NCBI RefSeq assembly: GCF_007005445.1
Contig: NZ_CP041387.1
Span: 1,178,001-1,242,000 of the forward strand
DNA: 64,000 nt
Source: Rhodopseudomonas palustris
GTDB taxonomy: Bacteria; Pseudomonadota; Alphaproteobacteria; Rhizobiales; Xanthobacteraceae
Reading direction: 5' to 3'
The position numbers and the translations under genes were made by a program. This document shows positions 24,252 to 33,801 of this stretch, piece by piece (position 1 is the first letter of the stretch; each line of letters opens with the position of its first letter). The notes under the pieces are model-generated. The model did not search any database. It was given only the letters and a program-made list of their open reading frames with translations, and was not told the origin of the DNA.

Positions 24252-25282
24252 TGTGAGCTTTCAATAGGTTGTCCATCCGGTCCGGACCGAGGATGCTGAG
24301 GTTGCGAAGCTTCAGTGTCCAAGGAGGGACCGGATGAACATTCACAAGAATGCCCGTTTGACGCCGATTGGTCGAGAGCGGTTGGTGCAGGCGGTGTTGA
24401 GCGGGCAGACGCCGAAGGCCGCCGCACAAGCCGCAGGCGTCTGCCCGCGGACGGCCCGCAAATGGGTTGCCCGGTTCAAGGCCGAAGGGCGCGCAGGGCT
24501 TGCCGATCGCTCGTCGCGGCCGCGGCGGCTGTACAAGCCGACGCCAGTGGCGACCGTGGAGCAGGTCGAACGGCTGCGCCGTCAGCGTCTGACCGGCAAG
24601 CAGATCGCCGCCGATCTCGGCCTGTCGCCGGCCACCGTCAGCCGTATCCTGCGACGCCTGGGGCTCAACCGAATGCGTGACCTGGAGCCGGCCGAACCAG
24701 CCCGCCGCTACGAGTACGCCCATCCCGGCGACATGATCCACATCGACATCAAGAAGCTCGGCCGCTTCGACAAGATCGGCCATCGCATCACCGGCGATCG
24801 CACCGGCCAAAGCAACAGCCGCGGCGTCGGCTGGGAGTTCGTCCACGTCTGCATCGACGACGCCTCACGTGTCGCATTCTCGCAGATTTTCGCGGACGAG
24901 AAGGCCGTCAGCGCGATCGCCTTCCTCAAGGCCGCGATCGCCTATTACGCCAGCCTCGGCGTCACCGTTAGACGCGTCATGACCGACAACGGAAGCTGCT
25001 ACATATCGACTGATTTCCGAAACGCCTGCCACGCTCTCGGGCTCAAGCATATCCGCACCAGGCCATACACACCTAAAACCAACGGCAAGGCCGAGCGCTT
25101 CATCCAAAGTGCTCTCAGGGAATGGGCTTACGCGCAGGCCTATCCGACCTCGACACGCAGGGCCGAGGAACTGCCGATCTGGCTGCATCGATACAATTGG
25201 CACCGCCCTCACGGCGGCATAAAATCACAGCCGCCAATCAGCAGACTCGGACTCTCCGAGGACAACCTGTTGAGGCTCCACA
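24252..25282 (+). mobile_element. IS481-family insertion sequence
   Basis: The left end TGTGAGCTTTCAATAGG and the right end (complement TGTGGAGCCTCAACAGG) form imperfect inverted repeats that continue through GTTGTCC. Both ends abut CTAG (24247-24250 and 25284-25287), consistent with insertion at CTAG and duplication of that target, as known for IS481. One complete transposase gene fills the element, so it may be active. Confidence 0.85.
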
Positions 25283-25287
25283 TCTAG
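24334..25287 (+). CDS. IS481-family transposase
   Basis: 317 residues. N-terminal HTH units: LSGQTPKAAAQAAGVCPRTARKWVARFKAEGRAGLADRSSRP and LTGKQIAADLGLSPATVSRILRRLG. The rve/DDE core has HIDIKKLGRFDKIGHR (first D), MTDNGSCY (second D), and the catalytic E in KTNGKAERFIQSALREWAYA, ending WHRPHGGI. The TAG stop lies in the CTAG flanking the right inverted repeat, so it is supplied by the target site. The gene is intact with no frameshift. Confidence 0.95.
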   Translation: MNIHKNARLTPIGRERLVQAVLSGQTPKAAAQAAGVCPRTARKWVARFKAEGRAGLADRSSRPRRLYKPTPVATVEQVERLRRQRLTGKQIAADLGLSPATVSRILRRLGLNRMRDLEPAEPARRYEYAHPGDMIHIDIKKLGRFDKIGHRITGDRTGQSNSRGVGWEFVHVCIDDASRVAFSQIFADEKAVSAIAFLKAAIAYYASLGVTVRRVMTDNGSCYISTDFRNACHALGLKHIRTRPYTPKTNGKAERFIQSALREWAYAQAYPTSTRRAEELPIWLHRYNWHRPHGGIKSQPPISRLGLSEDNLLRLHI

Positions 25288-25331
25288 AGCGGTTCATCGT
25301 TTGATTGACACGATCCGACCTTTCCGAAGGC

Positions 25332-25446
25332 ACTGAGTCCTCATGCTGAGGAGCCTGGCGAAGCCGGGCGTCTCGAAGGATGGGGCAACGCATTCCCTGC
25401 GTCACATGGTTCGAGACGGCGCTACGCGCCTCCTCACCATGAGGTT
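25332..25446. repeat. Dispersed repeat, copy A (about 115 bp)
   Basis: Key words are CTGAGGAGCCTGGCGAAGCC, GGGCGTCTCGAAGGAT, CATGGTTCGAGACGGCG and CTCCTCACCATGAGG. The complement of the same unit lies at 33618-33733, so the two copies are inverted relative to each other 8 kb apart. It is a Bradyrhizobiaceae-type dispersed palindromic repeat, non-coding. The 25288-25517 gap holds only this. Confidence 0.85.
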
Positions 25447-25517
25447 CTGCCTGTTGCAGGCTCTCCGAAGCGCGGGTTCGATTCTATCGAAAACAGGATT
25501 GCTTTACGCGCGAGGCC

Positions 25518-26510
25518 TCACCCGCCGATCGCCTCGCGGCGGAACGCGCCGGGGCTTTTCGCCATCCATTTCCGGAAGGCGCGGTGGAACGCGCTGGGTT
25601 CGGCGAAACCGAGGTCGGCGGCGATGTCGCCGACCGGCTTTTCGTTGTCCGCCAGCCAACGGATTGCCAGCGCGCGGCGGATCTCGTCCTTGATGGTCTG
25701 GTAGGTCTGGCCCTCGGCGCTCAGCCGGCGGCGCAGCGTCGAGGCCGGGATCTTCATCTGCCTGGCCAGCGTTTCGAAGTTCGGCCACGCGGTCGGCGGC
25801 TTGGCCCGCAGCGTGGTCCGGATCGCCGCGGTCAGCGTCGCATCGTGGCGGTAGCGGACCAGAATGTTCGCCGGCGCCCGGCGCAGAAACTCCTTCAGCG
25901 CCCGCTCGGTGCGGTTGGTGCGCAGCGCAAGAAACGCCGCATCGAACACCAGCGCGCTCTCCGGCTGGCCGAACCGGACCGGCGCGCCGAAGAACGACCG
26001 ATAGTCGGCGGCGAAGGCCGGCGGGCCGCAGGCGAAATCCACCCGGCGCAGCGGCAGCCGCCGGCCGACCAGCCAGCAGGCGATGCCGTGCACCACGATC
26101 CAGAAGGTGCGATAGGCGAAGGCCGAGCGCGGCGCTGTCTTGTCACGGAGCACGATGCGGGCGAGGCCGTCTTCGATCCGCAATTCGCCGCTGGGATCGT
26201 CCAGGGCGATCTTCAGAAATCGCAGCGCGCGGTTCAGCGCCTGGTGCAGCGTTCCGGCGTTGAGCACCGCGTGCCCGAGCAGCGTGAACGATCCCGGCCG
26301 CATCGGCCGTCCGCCGAGACCGAAGAACTCGTCGTCCATCGCCGCGGCCACCGCCAGCCACAATGCACCGAATTCGGCGGCCGAGACCCGTTCCCGCACC
26401 ACCTCGGGCAAGCCGGCGGAGGCGAACACCGGCCCGGGCGCGATGCCGGCCCGAACCAGACAATCGGCCACCTCCTCCACGAACAAAGGCGCAATCGTCC
26501 GCCGCTCCAA
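25518..26510 (-). CDS. AraC-family transcription regulator (Arabinose_bd type)
   Basis: 330 residues. N-terminal ligand domain of the Arabinose_bd type (GSFTLLGHAVLNAGTLHQALNRALRFLKI, near 95-125). C-terminal AraC HTH: LARQMKIPASTLRRRLSAEGQTYQTIKDEIRRALAIRWLADNEKPVGDIAADLGFAEPSAFHRAFRKWMAKSPGAFRR. Divergent from the acyl-CoA operon that begins at 26664, so it is the likely activator, sensing a pathway substrate or acid. The 153-base spacer would hold both promoters. Confidence 0.9.
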   Translation of the reverse strand: MERRTIAPLFVEEVADCLVRAGIAPGPVFASAGLPEVVRERVSAAEFGALWLAVAAAMDDEFFGLGGRPMRPGSFTLLGHAVLNAGTLHQALNRALRFLKIALDDPSGELRIEDGLARIVLRDKTAPRSAFAYRTFWIVVHGIACWLVGRRLPLRRVDFACGPPAFAADYRSFFGAPVRFGQPESALVFDAAFLALRTNRTERALKEFLRRAPANILVRYRHDATLTAAIRTTLRAKPPTAWPNFETLARQMKIPASTLRRRLSAEGQTYQTIKDEIRRALAIRWLADNEKPVGDIAADLGFAEPSAFHRAFRKWMAKSPGAFRREAIGG

Positions 26511-26663
26511 CTCGTCGGTTCCTTCTCGAAAGTGGCAAAACCGATCACAAATCTAGGTCAGTTTGGTCCTAGAAAGCCACAGCGCTCCGCCGCTTAATCC
26601 GCCCCCGTGAATCCACTCGCGTCAAACCCTCGTGCCAACAACGAGGGCAGGGGAAGAAACACC

Positions 26664-28358
26664 ATGAGCAACGCCCATCCTGCGGCAGCAGCCATCGAAG
26701 ATTACGCCGACGTTCTTGCGCGGTTTCGCCGCGAGGATCTCGAAGCGCTGTTCGACGGCGACTTCGCGACCGGCATCAACGTATGCGTCGAATGCTGCGA
26801 CCGTCACGTCGCCGGCGGCGGCACGGCGCTGGATTGGGAAAGCCAGGACGGCCGCACCGCATCGTTCAGCTTCGGACAGATGCAGGACTATGCGGCCCGC
26901 GTCGCCAATCTGCTGGTCGCACAGGGCGTCAAACCCGGCGACGTCGTCGCCGGCATGCTGCCGCGCACGCCCGAGCTGCTGGCGCTGATCCTCGGCACCT
27001 GGCGCGCCGGCGCGGTGTATCAGCCGCTGTTCACCGCGTTCGGTCCGAAGGCGATCGAGCACCGCGTCAAGATGAGCGCCGCCAAGCTGGTGGTCACCGA
27101 TGTGGCCAATCGCGCCAAGCTCGCCGACGTCGCCGATTGCCCGACCGTGGCGATCGTGCTGCGGCCCGGCGAGACCGCGCCGCTCGGCGATCTCGATTTC
27201 CATGCCGAGATCGCGGCGCAATCGACCGAGTTCGCGCCGGTGCTGCGCAAGGGCACCGACCTGTTCCTGATGATGTCGACCTCCGGCACCACCGGCCTGC
27301 CGAAGGGCGTGCCGGTGCCGATCAACGCGCTGCCGGCGTTCTATTCGTACATCCGTGATGCGGTCGATCTGCGCGCGGGCGACATCTTCTGGAACATCGC
27401 CGATCCGGGCTGGGCCTATGGCTTGTACTACGCGGTCACTGGCCCGCTGCTGCACGGCCATGCCACCACGTTCTACGACGGTCCGTTCACCGCCGAGAGC
27501 ACCTATGGATTGATCAAGCGCCGCGGCATCACCAATCTGGCCGGCGCGCCGACCGCGTATCGGCTGCTGATCGCGGCGGGACCGGAAGCGGCGGCGCCGG
27601 TGAAGGGCCAGCTCCGCGTCGTCAGCAGCGCCGGCGAGCCGCTCAATCCGGAAGTCATCCGCTGGTTCGCTGAGCATCTCGCCGCGCCGATCCACGATCA
27701 TTACGGCCAGACCGAGCTCGGCATGGTGGTCAACAATCACCACCGGCTGCGCCACACCGTGCATCCGGGCTCCGCGGGCCTGGCGATGCCAGGCTTCCGC
27801 GTCGCGGTGCTCGACGAGCAGAGCAACGAACTGCCGCCGAACGTCCCGGGCGTGCTCAGTGTCGACCTGAAGCGCTCACCGCTGATGTGGTTCTCCGGCT
27901 ATTGGCAGCAGGAGACGCCGGCGATCGAAGGCGGTTACTACCGCACCGGCGACACCGTCGAGCTGGAGCCGGATGGCTCGATCAGCTTCGTCGGCCGGGC
28001 CGACGACGTCATCACCTCGTCGGGTTATCGCATCGGCCCGTTCGACGTCGAGAGCGCGCTGATCGAGCATGCCGCGGTGATCGAAGCGGCGGTGATCGGC
28101 AAGCCCGATCCCGAGCGCACCGAGATCGTCAAAGCCTATGTGGTGCTCGCCAAGGACGTGACGCCGAGCGAGGCGCTGGCCGAGGAGCTGCGGCAATATG
28201 TCAAGAAGCGGCTCTCCGCTCACGCCTATCCGCGCGAGATCGAATTCCTGGAGCAACTGCCGAAGACGCCGAGCGGCAAGCTGCAGCGCTTCATCCTGCG
28301 CAAGCGCGATTCCGATCCCGCAGGCAGTGCTTCCGCCACGTCTTCCTCCGCAGCTTGA
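26664..28358 (+). CDS. Acyl-CoA synthetase (AMP-forming)
   Basis: 564 residues from the ATG at 26664, which has a purine-rich ribosome site (AGGGGAAG); an in-frame start at 26607 is less likely. It activates a carboxylic acid with ATP and CoA through an acyl-AMP. Motifs: P-loop MSTSGTTGLPKGVPV (about 224), A5-like YGQTELG, and GDTVELEPDGSISFVGRADDVITSSGYRIGPFDVE holding the adenylate hinge. The catalytic Lys is in KTPSGKLQR near the end. Overall it most resembles medium or short-chain AMP ligases, and the chain length is not readable. First gene of an operon with SDR, thiolase and acyl-CoA dehydrogenase. Confidence 0.92.
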   Translation: MSNAHPAAAAIEDYADVLARFRREDLEALFDGDFATGINVCVECCDRHVAGGGTALDWESQDGRTASFSFGQMQDYAARVANLLVAQGVKPGDVVAGMLPRTPELLALILGTWRAGAVYQPLFTAFGPKAIEHRVKMSAAKLVVTDVANRAKLADVADCPTVAIVLRPGETAPLGDLDFHAEIAAQSTEFAPVLRKGTDLFLMMSTSGTTGLPKGVPVPINALPAFYSYIRDAVDLRAGDIFWNIADPGWAYGLYYAVTGPLLHGHATTFYDGPFTAESTYGLIKRRGITNLAGAPTAYRLLIAAGPEAAAPVKGQLRVVSSAGEPLNPEVIRWFAEHLAAPIHDHYGQTELGMVVNNHHRLRHTVHPGSAGLAMPGFRVAVLDEQSNELPPNVPGVLSVDLKRSPLMWFSGYWQQETPAIEGGYYRTGDTVELEPDGSISFVGRADDVITSSGYRIGPFDVESALIEHAAVIEAAVIGKPDPERTEIVKAYVVLAKDVTPSEALAEELRQYVKKRLSAHAYPREIEFLEQLPKTPSGKLQRFILRKRDSDPAGSASATSSSAA

Positions 28359-28376
28359 GATACGGATTGCCTCGTC

Positions 28377-29144
28377 ATGAACATTACTGATCGCGTTTTC
28401 CTGGTCACCGGCGCCGCCTCCGGTCTCGGCGCTGCCACCGCCCGCACGCTGGTGGCGGGCGGTGCCAAGGTGGTCGGCCTCGATCTCAACGCCGAGGCCG
28501 GCGCCAAGCTCGAACAGGAGCTCGGTGCGAGTTTCCGCTTTCTCGCCACCGACGTCACCAAGGCCGAGGATGCCGAGGCGGCGGTGAAGCTCGCCCAGGA
28601 TGTGTTCGGCCACGTCAACGGGCTGGTGAATTGTGCCGGCGTGGCGCCGGGCGAGAAGGTGCTCGGCCGCAACGGCCCGCACAAGCTCGACAGCTTCGCC
28701 CGGGCGATCACCATCAACCTGGTCGGCAGCTTCAACATGATCCGGCTCGCCGCCGAGGCGATGAGCAAGGAGCAGCCGGACGCCGAAGGCGAGCGCGGCG
28801 TCATCATCAACACCGCCTCGGTTGCGGCGTTCGACGGCCAGATCGGGCAGGCGGCGTATTCGGCCTCCAAGGGCGGCGTCGCCGCGATGACGCTGCCGAT
28901 CGCGCGCGAACTGGCGCAGCACGGCATCCGCGTGGTGACGATCGCGCCCGGCATCTTCGAAACCCCGATGATGGCCGGGATGCCGCAGCCGGTGCAGGAT
29001 GCGCTCGGCAAGAGCGTGCCGTTCCCGCCGCGGCTCGGCCGGCCGGCCGAATATGCCGCGCTGGTCAAGGCGATCTGCGAGAATACGATGCTGAACGGCG
29101 AGGTGATCCGCCTCGACGGTGCACTGCGGATGGCGCCGCGCTGA
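28377..29144 (+). CDS. SDR 3-hydroxyacyl-CoA dehydrogenase (type II/HSD10-like)
   Basis: 255 residues. Rossmann motif [13 protein letters not shown] (about 11), NNAG-type region replaced by [15 protein letters not shown], catalytic YSASKGG and Ser in NTASVAAF. Ends MAPR as in HSD17B10-like enzymes. It would oxidise 3-hydroxyacyl-CoA to 3-oxoacyl-CoA with NAD. It lies 18 bases after the synthetase and before a thiolase, so a beta-oxidation step fits; a 2-methyl branched substrate is possible because HSD10-like enzymes accept it. Confidence 0.9.
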   Translation: MNITDRVFLVTGAASGLGAATARTLVAGGAKVVGLDLNAEAGAKLEQELGASFRFLATDVTKAEDAEAAVKLAQDVFGHVNGLVNCAGVAPGEKVLGRNGPHKLDSFARAITINLVGSFNMIRLAAEAMSKEQPDAEGERGVIINTASVAAFDGQIGQAAYSASKGGVAAMTLPIARELAQHGIRVVTIAPGIFETPMMAGMPQPVQDALGKSVPFPPRLGRPAEYAALVKAICENTMLNGEVIRLDGALRMAPR

Positions 29145-29199
29145 GGCGCGGCGGTTACTACTCATGCGATCAAACAACCAAAATCCAGGGAGAACTCCC

Positions 29200-30387
29200 A
29201 TGACCCACGATCCAATCGTTATCGTCGGCTCCGCGCGCACCCCGATGGGTGGCTTTCAGGGCGAGCTGAAGGACGCCACCGCATCCCAGCTCGGCTCGGC
29301 CGCGATCTCGGCCGCGGTGGAGCGCGCCGGCCTGAAGCCGGATGCGATCGACGAAGTCGTGTTCGGCTGCGTGCTGCCGGCCGGCCAGGGCCAGGCACCC
29401 GCCCGTCAGGCTTCGCTCGGCGCCGGCCTGCCGCTGTCGGCGGGCTGCACCACCGTCAACAAGATGTGCGGCTCCGGCATGAAGGCGGCGATGCTCGCGC
29501 ATGATCTGTTGATCGCCGGCAGCGCCACCGTGGCGGTGGCCGGCGGCATGGAGAGCATGACCAACGCGCCGTATCTGCTCGACCGCGCCCGCGGCGGCTA
29601 CCGCATGGGCCACGGCCGGGTGCTCGACCACATGTTCCTCGACGGCCTCGAAGACGCCTACGACAAGGGCCGGCTGATGGGCACCTTCGCCGAGGACTGT
29701 GCGCAGAACTATCAGTTCACCCGCGAGACCCAGGACAATTTCGCCATCACCTCGCTGACCCGCGCCCAGGCCGCGATCAAGGACGGCTCGTTCGCCCGCG
29801 AGATCACGCCGGTGACGATCAAGGCCGGCAAGTCGGACATCACCGTCACCACCGACGAGCAGCCGCTGAAGGCCAAGCTCGACAAGATCCCGACGCTGAA
29901 GCCGGCGTTCCGCGAAGGCGGCACCGTGACGGCGGCGAACTCCTCGTCGATTTCCGACGGCGCCGCCGCGCTGGTGCTGATGCGCCGCTCGGAGGCAGAC
30001 AAGCGTGGCCTGAAGCCGCTCGCGGCGATCGTCGGCCATTCCACCCACGCGCACGAGCCGGCGCTGTTCGCCACCGCGCCGATCGGCGCGATCCGCAAGC
30101 TCAGCGACCGCACGGGGTGGAATCTCGCCGACGTCGATCTGTTCGAAGTCAATGAGGCGTTCGCGGTGGTGGCGCTGGCGGCGATGCACGATCTCGGCCT
30201 GCCGCACGACAAGGTCAACGTCCATGGCGGCGCCTGCGCGCTCGGCCACCCGATCGGCGCCTCCGGTGCGCGCGTGCTGGTGACGCTGCTGGCGGCGCTG
30301 GAGAAGTACGACCTCAAGCGCGGCATCGCCTCGCTGTGCATCGGCGGCGGCGAAGCCACCGCCGTCGCGGTCGAGCGGCTGTCGTGA
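29200..30387 (+). CDS. Acetyl-CoA C-acyltransferase (thiolase)
   Basis: 395 residues from the ATG at 29200, which has an AGGGAGA ribosome site. Catalytic residues: C90 in [10 protein letters not shown] in [20 protein letters not shown], and the C in [10 protein letters not shown]. It cleaves 3-oxoacyl-CoA to acetyl-CoA plus a shortened acyl-CoA (or condenses two acetyl-CoA). Placed between the SDR and acyl-CoA dehydrogenase genes in one operon. The track-like longer start at 29119 would overlap the SDR gene and is rejected. Confidence 0.94.
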   Translation: MTHDPIVIVGSARTPMGGFQGELKDATASQLGSAAISAAVERAGLKPDAIDEVVFGCVLPAGQGQAPARQASLGAGLPLSAGCTTVNKMCGSGMKAAMLAHDLLIAGSATVAVAGGMESMTNAPYLLDRARGGYRMGHGRVLDHMFLDGLEDAYDKGRLMGTFAEDCAQNYQFTRETQDNFAITSLTRAQAAIKDGSFAREITPVTIKAGKSDITVTTDEQPLKAKLDKIPTLKPAFREGGTVTAANSSSISDGAAALVLMRRSEADKRGLKPLAAIVGHSTHAHEPALFATAPIGAIRKLSDRTGWNLADVDLFEVNEAFAVVALAAMHDLGLPHDKVNVHGGACALGHPIGASGARVLVTLLAALEKYDLKRGIASLCIGGGEATAVAVERLS

Positions 30388-30394
30388 GCGCATC

Positions 30395-31522
30395 ATGATC
30401 CTGAACGACCTGCAGACCCAGATCCGCGACACCGCGCGCGACTTCGCGCGCGAGCGGCTCGCTCCGACCGCGGCGGCGCGCGATGCCGCGCATGCGTTTC
30501 CGCGCGCCGAACTGACCGAGATGGGCCAGCTCGGCTTTCTCGGCATGCTGGTGCCGGAAGCCTATGGCGGCTCCGACACCGGCATGGTGGCCTACACCCT
30601 GGCGCTGGAAGAGATCGCCGCCGGCGACGGCGCGTGCTCGACCATCGTCAGCGTGCATTCCTCGGTCGGCTGCATGCCGATCCTGAAATTCGGCACCGAC
30701 GAGCAGAAGCAGCGCTTCCTGCCCAAGCTCGCCAGCGGCGAGTGGATCGGCGGCTTTGCGCTGACCGAGCCGCAGGCCGGCTCGGACGCCTCGAACCTGC
30801 GCACCACCGCGCGCCGCGACGGCGATGCCTATGTCATCAACGGCGCCAAGCAGTTCATCACCTCGGGGCAGAACGGCCAACTGATCATCCTGTTTGCCGT
30901 CACCGATCCGTCGGCCGGCAAGAAGGGCATCACCGCCTTCATCGTGCCGACCGATACGCCCGGCTACGAAGTGGTGCGGGTCGAGGACAAGCTTGGTCAG
31001 CATTCGTCCGACACCTGCCAGCTCGCCTTCAACGACATGCGGATTCCCGCCGACCTGCGGCTCGGCGCCGAAGGCGAGGGGCTGAAGATCGCGCTGTCGA
31101 ATCTCGAAGGCGGCCGGATCGGCATCGCCTCGCAGGCGGTGGGCATGGCGCGCGCCGCGTTCGAGGCGGCCCGCGACTACGCGCGCGACCGCGTCACCTT
31201 CGGCAAGCCGATCATCGAGCACCAGGCGGTGGCGTTCCGGCTCGCCGACATGGCGACCCGCATCGCCGCCGCGCGGCAGATGGTTCTGCATGCGGCCAGC
31301 CTCCGCGAAGCCGGACTGCCGTGCCTGACCGAAGCCTCGATGGCCAAGCTGCTTGCCTCCGAGACTGCGGAGGCGGTGTGCTCGTCGGCGATCCAGACGC
31401 TCGGCGGCTACGGTTACTTGAAGGACTTCCCGGTCGAGCGGATCTATCGCGACGTTCGCGTCTGCCAGATCTACGAAGGCACCAGCGACGTCCAGCGCAT
31501 CGTGATCGCGCGCAATCTCTGA
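30395..31522 (+). CDS. Acyl-CoA dehydrogenase
   Basis: 375 residues, eight bases after the thiolase stop. FAD-dependent desaturation of acyl-CoA to 2-enoyl-CoA, passing electrons to ETF. Motifs: [15 protein letters not shown], the FAD site TGxxx[31 protein letters not shown], and the catalytic Glu in [16 protein letters not shown]. Sequence looks closest to short/branched-chain (ACADSB-like) dehydrogenases. No enoyl-CoA hydratase lies in the operon, so this step would need one from elsewhere. Confidence 0.93.
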   Translation: MILNDLQTQIRDTARDFARERLAPTAAARDAAHAFPRAELTEMGQLGFLGMLVPEAYGGSDTGMVAYTLALEEIAAGDGACSTIVSVHSSVGCMPILKFGTDEQKQRFLPKLASGEWIGGFALTEPQAGSDASNLRTTARRDGDAYVINGAKQFITSGQNGQLIILFAVTDPSAGKKGITAFIVPTDTPGYEVVRVEDKLGQHSSDTCQLAFNDMRIPADLRLGAEGEGLKIALSNLEGGRIGIASQAVGMARAAFEAARDYARDRVTFGKPIIEHQAVAFRLADMATRIAAARQMVLHAASLREAGLPCLTEASMAKLLASETAEAVCSSAIQTLGGYGYLKDFPVERIYRDVRVCQIYEGTSDVQRIVIARNL

Positions 31523-31645
31523 TCTGAACCACATCGTCGGTCCCGGCGCGGCGCCCGCCGCCGCCGGACCGTCGATGCGACATCGTCCGCGGGGCATCGC
31601 GCTGCCCCGGCGGATGCGCCGTCGCGCGCCATCGAGGAGCTTGTT

Positions 31646-32557
31646 ATGCGCAGCATTCCGGATGCGTTGCAGGCGAGGCTCGACGGTGGCGTCACCACGC
31701 TGGCGCAATGCTGGATCGTGCGGCGGCGCGATGGCGCTGTGCTCGGCTTCACCGATCACGACCGCGATCTCGTCATCGACGGTGTGAACTGCCGCGCCGG
31801 CACCGGGTTCTCGGCGTCGGAGGCGTCGCAGCGGTTCGATTTGGCGGTCGATGGCGCGGAGATCTCCGGTGCGCTCGACGACGATCTGCTGCGCGAGGCG
31901 GATTTGGCCGCCGGACGCTTCGACGCCGCCGCGATCGAGAGCTGGCTGGTGGATTGGAGTGCGCCCGAGCTGCGGGTGCTGACCGCGCGCGGTACGCTCG
32001 GCGAAGTGCGGCGCGAGGGCCTTGCCTTCACGGCGGAGCTGCGCGGGCTCGCCGATCTGTTGTCGCAGGAGACCGGCCGGCTCTACACCGCGGCGTGCAG
32101 CGCCGATCTCGGCGACGCGCGCTGCCGCGTCGATCTCGGCAACCCGGCGCGGCGCAGCGAGGGCCTCGTCGTCGCGGCACCCGGCACGTCGACCATCACG
32201 GTCTCGGGCCTCGACGGTTACGCGCCCGGTCTGTTCAGCGCCGGCCGGCTGAGCTGGCGCAGCGGCGCCAATGCCGGCGCTGCGGTCGAGATCAAGCAGC
32301 ATCGCGTCGTCGTCGGCGAGGTGCGGCTGTCGCTGTGGCAGGCGATGGCCGAACCGATCGCGCCCGGCGACAGCTTCGTCGTCACCGCCGGCTGCGACAA
32401 GCTGTTTGCGACCTGCCGCGACCGCTTTGCTAACAGCGACAACTTTCGTGGCTTCCCGCAGATCCCCGGCAACGATTTCGTCGTCAGCTATCCGGTGCCC
32501 GGTGCGCCCGGCAACAGCGGCGCGCCAATCGGCCCGGTGCTGCGCGGCGACGTCTGA
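31646..32557 (+). CDS. DUF2163 / BR0599-family baseplate hub protein (GTA g13-like)
   Basis: 303 residues. N-terminal part (ALQARLDGGVTTLAQCWIVRRRDGAVLGFTDHDRDL) is DUF2163, and the C-terminal part with CSADLGDARCRVDLGN and CDKLFATCRDRFANSDNFRGFPQIPGND is the BR0599 domain; both make up g13 of alphaproteobacterial GTAs, the hub joining distal tail and megatron. A good ribosome site GAGGAG lies before the ATG. It is 17.5 kb from g12 and follows acyl-CoA dehydrogenase by only about 120 bases. Confidence 0.9.
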   Translation: MRSIPDALQARLDGGVTTLAQCWIVRRRDGAVLGFTDHDRDLVIDGVNCRAGTGFSASEASQRFDLAVDGAEISGALDDDLLREADLAAGRFDAAAIESWLVDWSAPELRVLTARGTLGEVRREGLAFTAELRGLADLLSQETGRLYTAACSADLGDARCRVDLGNPARRSEGLVVAAPGTSTITVSGLDGYAPGLFSAGRLSWRSGANAGAAVEIKQHRVVVGEVRLSLWQAMAEPIAPGDSFVVTAGCDKLFATCRDRFANSDNFRGFPQIPGNDFVVSYPVPGAPGNSGAPIGPVLRGDV

Positions 32558-32597
32558 CCGCAGCACCAATCCACTCACTCGTTCGAGCGAGGGCGCG

Positions 32598-33050
32598 ATG
32601 GATCAGCCATTGGGTCGCGACACGATTGTTGCCGAAGCGCGGAGCTGGATCGGCACCCGCTATCGGCACCAGGCGTCGGTGAAGGGCGTCGGCTGCGACT
32701 GCCTCGGCTTGGTGCGCGGAGTGTGGCGCGCCTGTCTCGGTGACGAGCCGGAAGCGCCGCCGCCTTACGCACCGGACTGGGCCGAAGCCGGCGGCGACGA
32801 GACGCTGGCGGCGGCGGCGCTGCGCCATCTGGTGCCGGTGCCGTGCGATGCGTTCGACCGCGGCGACGTGCTGCTGTTCCGCTGGCGCGACGGCTGCGTC
32901 GCCAAGCACGCCGCGATCGCAAGTTCGCCGACGACGATGATTCACGCCCACGATGGCGCGGCGGTGTGCGAGGTCGCGATCACACCATGGTGGCGGCGCC
33001 GGCTCGCCTATGCGTTCACGTTTCCCGGCATTGCAGATCCGCTGCGTTGA
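32598..33050 (+). CDS. NlpC/P60 cell-wall peptidase (GTA g14-like)
   Basis: 150 residues from the ATG at 32598. Catalytic Cys in GCDCLGLVRGVW (C35) and His in VAKHAAIA (H104), the NlpC/P60 Cys-His arrangement; a third polar residue cannot be assigned. As in GTA g14, it is expected to be a tail-tip peptidase that cleaves peptidoglycan stem peptides during DNA delivery. Follows g13 directly, as in RcGTA. Confidence 0.9.
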   Translation: MDQPLGRDTIVAEARSWIGTRYRHQASVKGVGCDCLGLVRGVWRACLGDEPEAPPPYAPDWAEAGGDETLAAAALRHLVPVPCDAFDRGDVLLFRWRDGCVAKHAAIASSPTTMIHAHDGAAVCEVAITPWWRRRLAYAFTFPGIADPLR

Positions 33051-33115
33051 CGTTGGTGAAGCGGTCTGGTCAGGTCCGGCTGACTCATCGCGCGGATCGC
33101 CTGGAGGCACGCAGA

Positions 33116-33541
33116 ATGGACAACGGCAGCAACGTGCGGACCGGTGGATGCCATTGCGGGGCGGTGCGCTTCGAGGTGACGCTGAGCGACGGCTTCGACT
33201 CGATCCGGCGCTGCACCTGTTCGTATTGCCGGATGCGCGGCGCGGTGGTGGCGATGGCGGAGATGGGCGGGATCAAGATCCTGCAGGGCGAGGACGTGCT
33301 GACGACCTATCGGTTCCACACCGGCACGGCGCAGCACTTCTTCTGCTCACGCTGCGGCATCTACACCCATCATCAGCGACGATCCAATACGAACCTCTAC
33401 GCCGTCAATGTCGCCTGCCTCGACGGCGTCAGCCCGTTCGACTTCACCGAAGTGCCGGTGATGGACGGCGTCAATCACACCAACGATACCGGCCAGCCGA
33501 CCCGCCGCGCCGGCACGCTGCGCTTCATCGCGTCGGAGTGA
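33116..33541 (+). CDS. GFA/CENP-V family zinc-binding protein
   Basis: 141 residues. The GFA zinc motif is TGGCHCGAVRFEV, then RRCTCSYCRMRGAVVA and FFCSRCGIYTHHQ, i.e. the CxC, CxxC and CxxCG pattern binding structural zinc. Members include glutathione-dependent formaldehyde-activating enzyme, but many have no known substrate, so no reaction is given. It lies between g14 and g15, so it is cargo in the phage run. Confidence 0.88.
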   Translation: MDNGSNVRTGGCHCGAVRFEVTLSDGFDSIRRCTCSYCRMRGAVVAMAEMGGIKILQGEDVLTTYRFHTGTAQHFFCSRCGIYTHHQRRSNTNLYAVNVACLDGVSPFDFTEVPVMDGVNHTNDTGQPTRRAGTLRFIASE

Positions 33542-33617
33542 CGGTGCGCGCCTCGAAAGAGGGCCGCGTCTGTCCTTGGTTGGCCTGTGACCGCGCTTCG
33601 CGTACTCACACCAAGCA

Positions 33618-33733
33618 AAGCCTCATGGTGAGGAGGCGCGAAGCGCCGTCTCGAACCATGCGCCGCGAGTCACGCGCGGCCTCATCCTTCGAGACGCCCG
33701 GCTTTGCCTGGCTCCTCAGGATCAGGACTCAGT
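33618..33733. repeat. Dispersed repeat, copy B (inverted to copy A)
   Basis: Reverse complement of the unit at 25332-25446: CCTCATGGTGAGGAGGCGCG, CGTCTCGAACCATG, CCTTCGAGACGCCCGGC and GCTCCTCAGGAT. Some positions differ, so it is a divergent copy of the family. The gap 33542-33801 holds only this. Confidence 0.85.
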
Positions 33734-33801
33734 GCCCTCGACGATGGACAATTCCGCTTCGATCAATCGACCAAGCGAACTCATCGCCTGGATGATCAAG
33801 C

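Noticed and set aside
30314..32578. A 754-residue minus-strand open frame across the acyl-CoA dehydrogenase and g13 genes
   Set aside because: Antisense to two well-supported genes, with codon-shadow composition and no motif.
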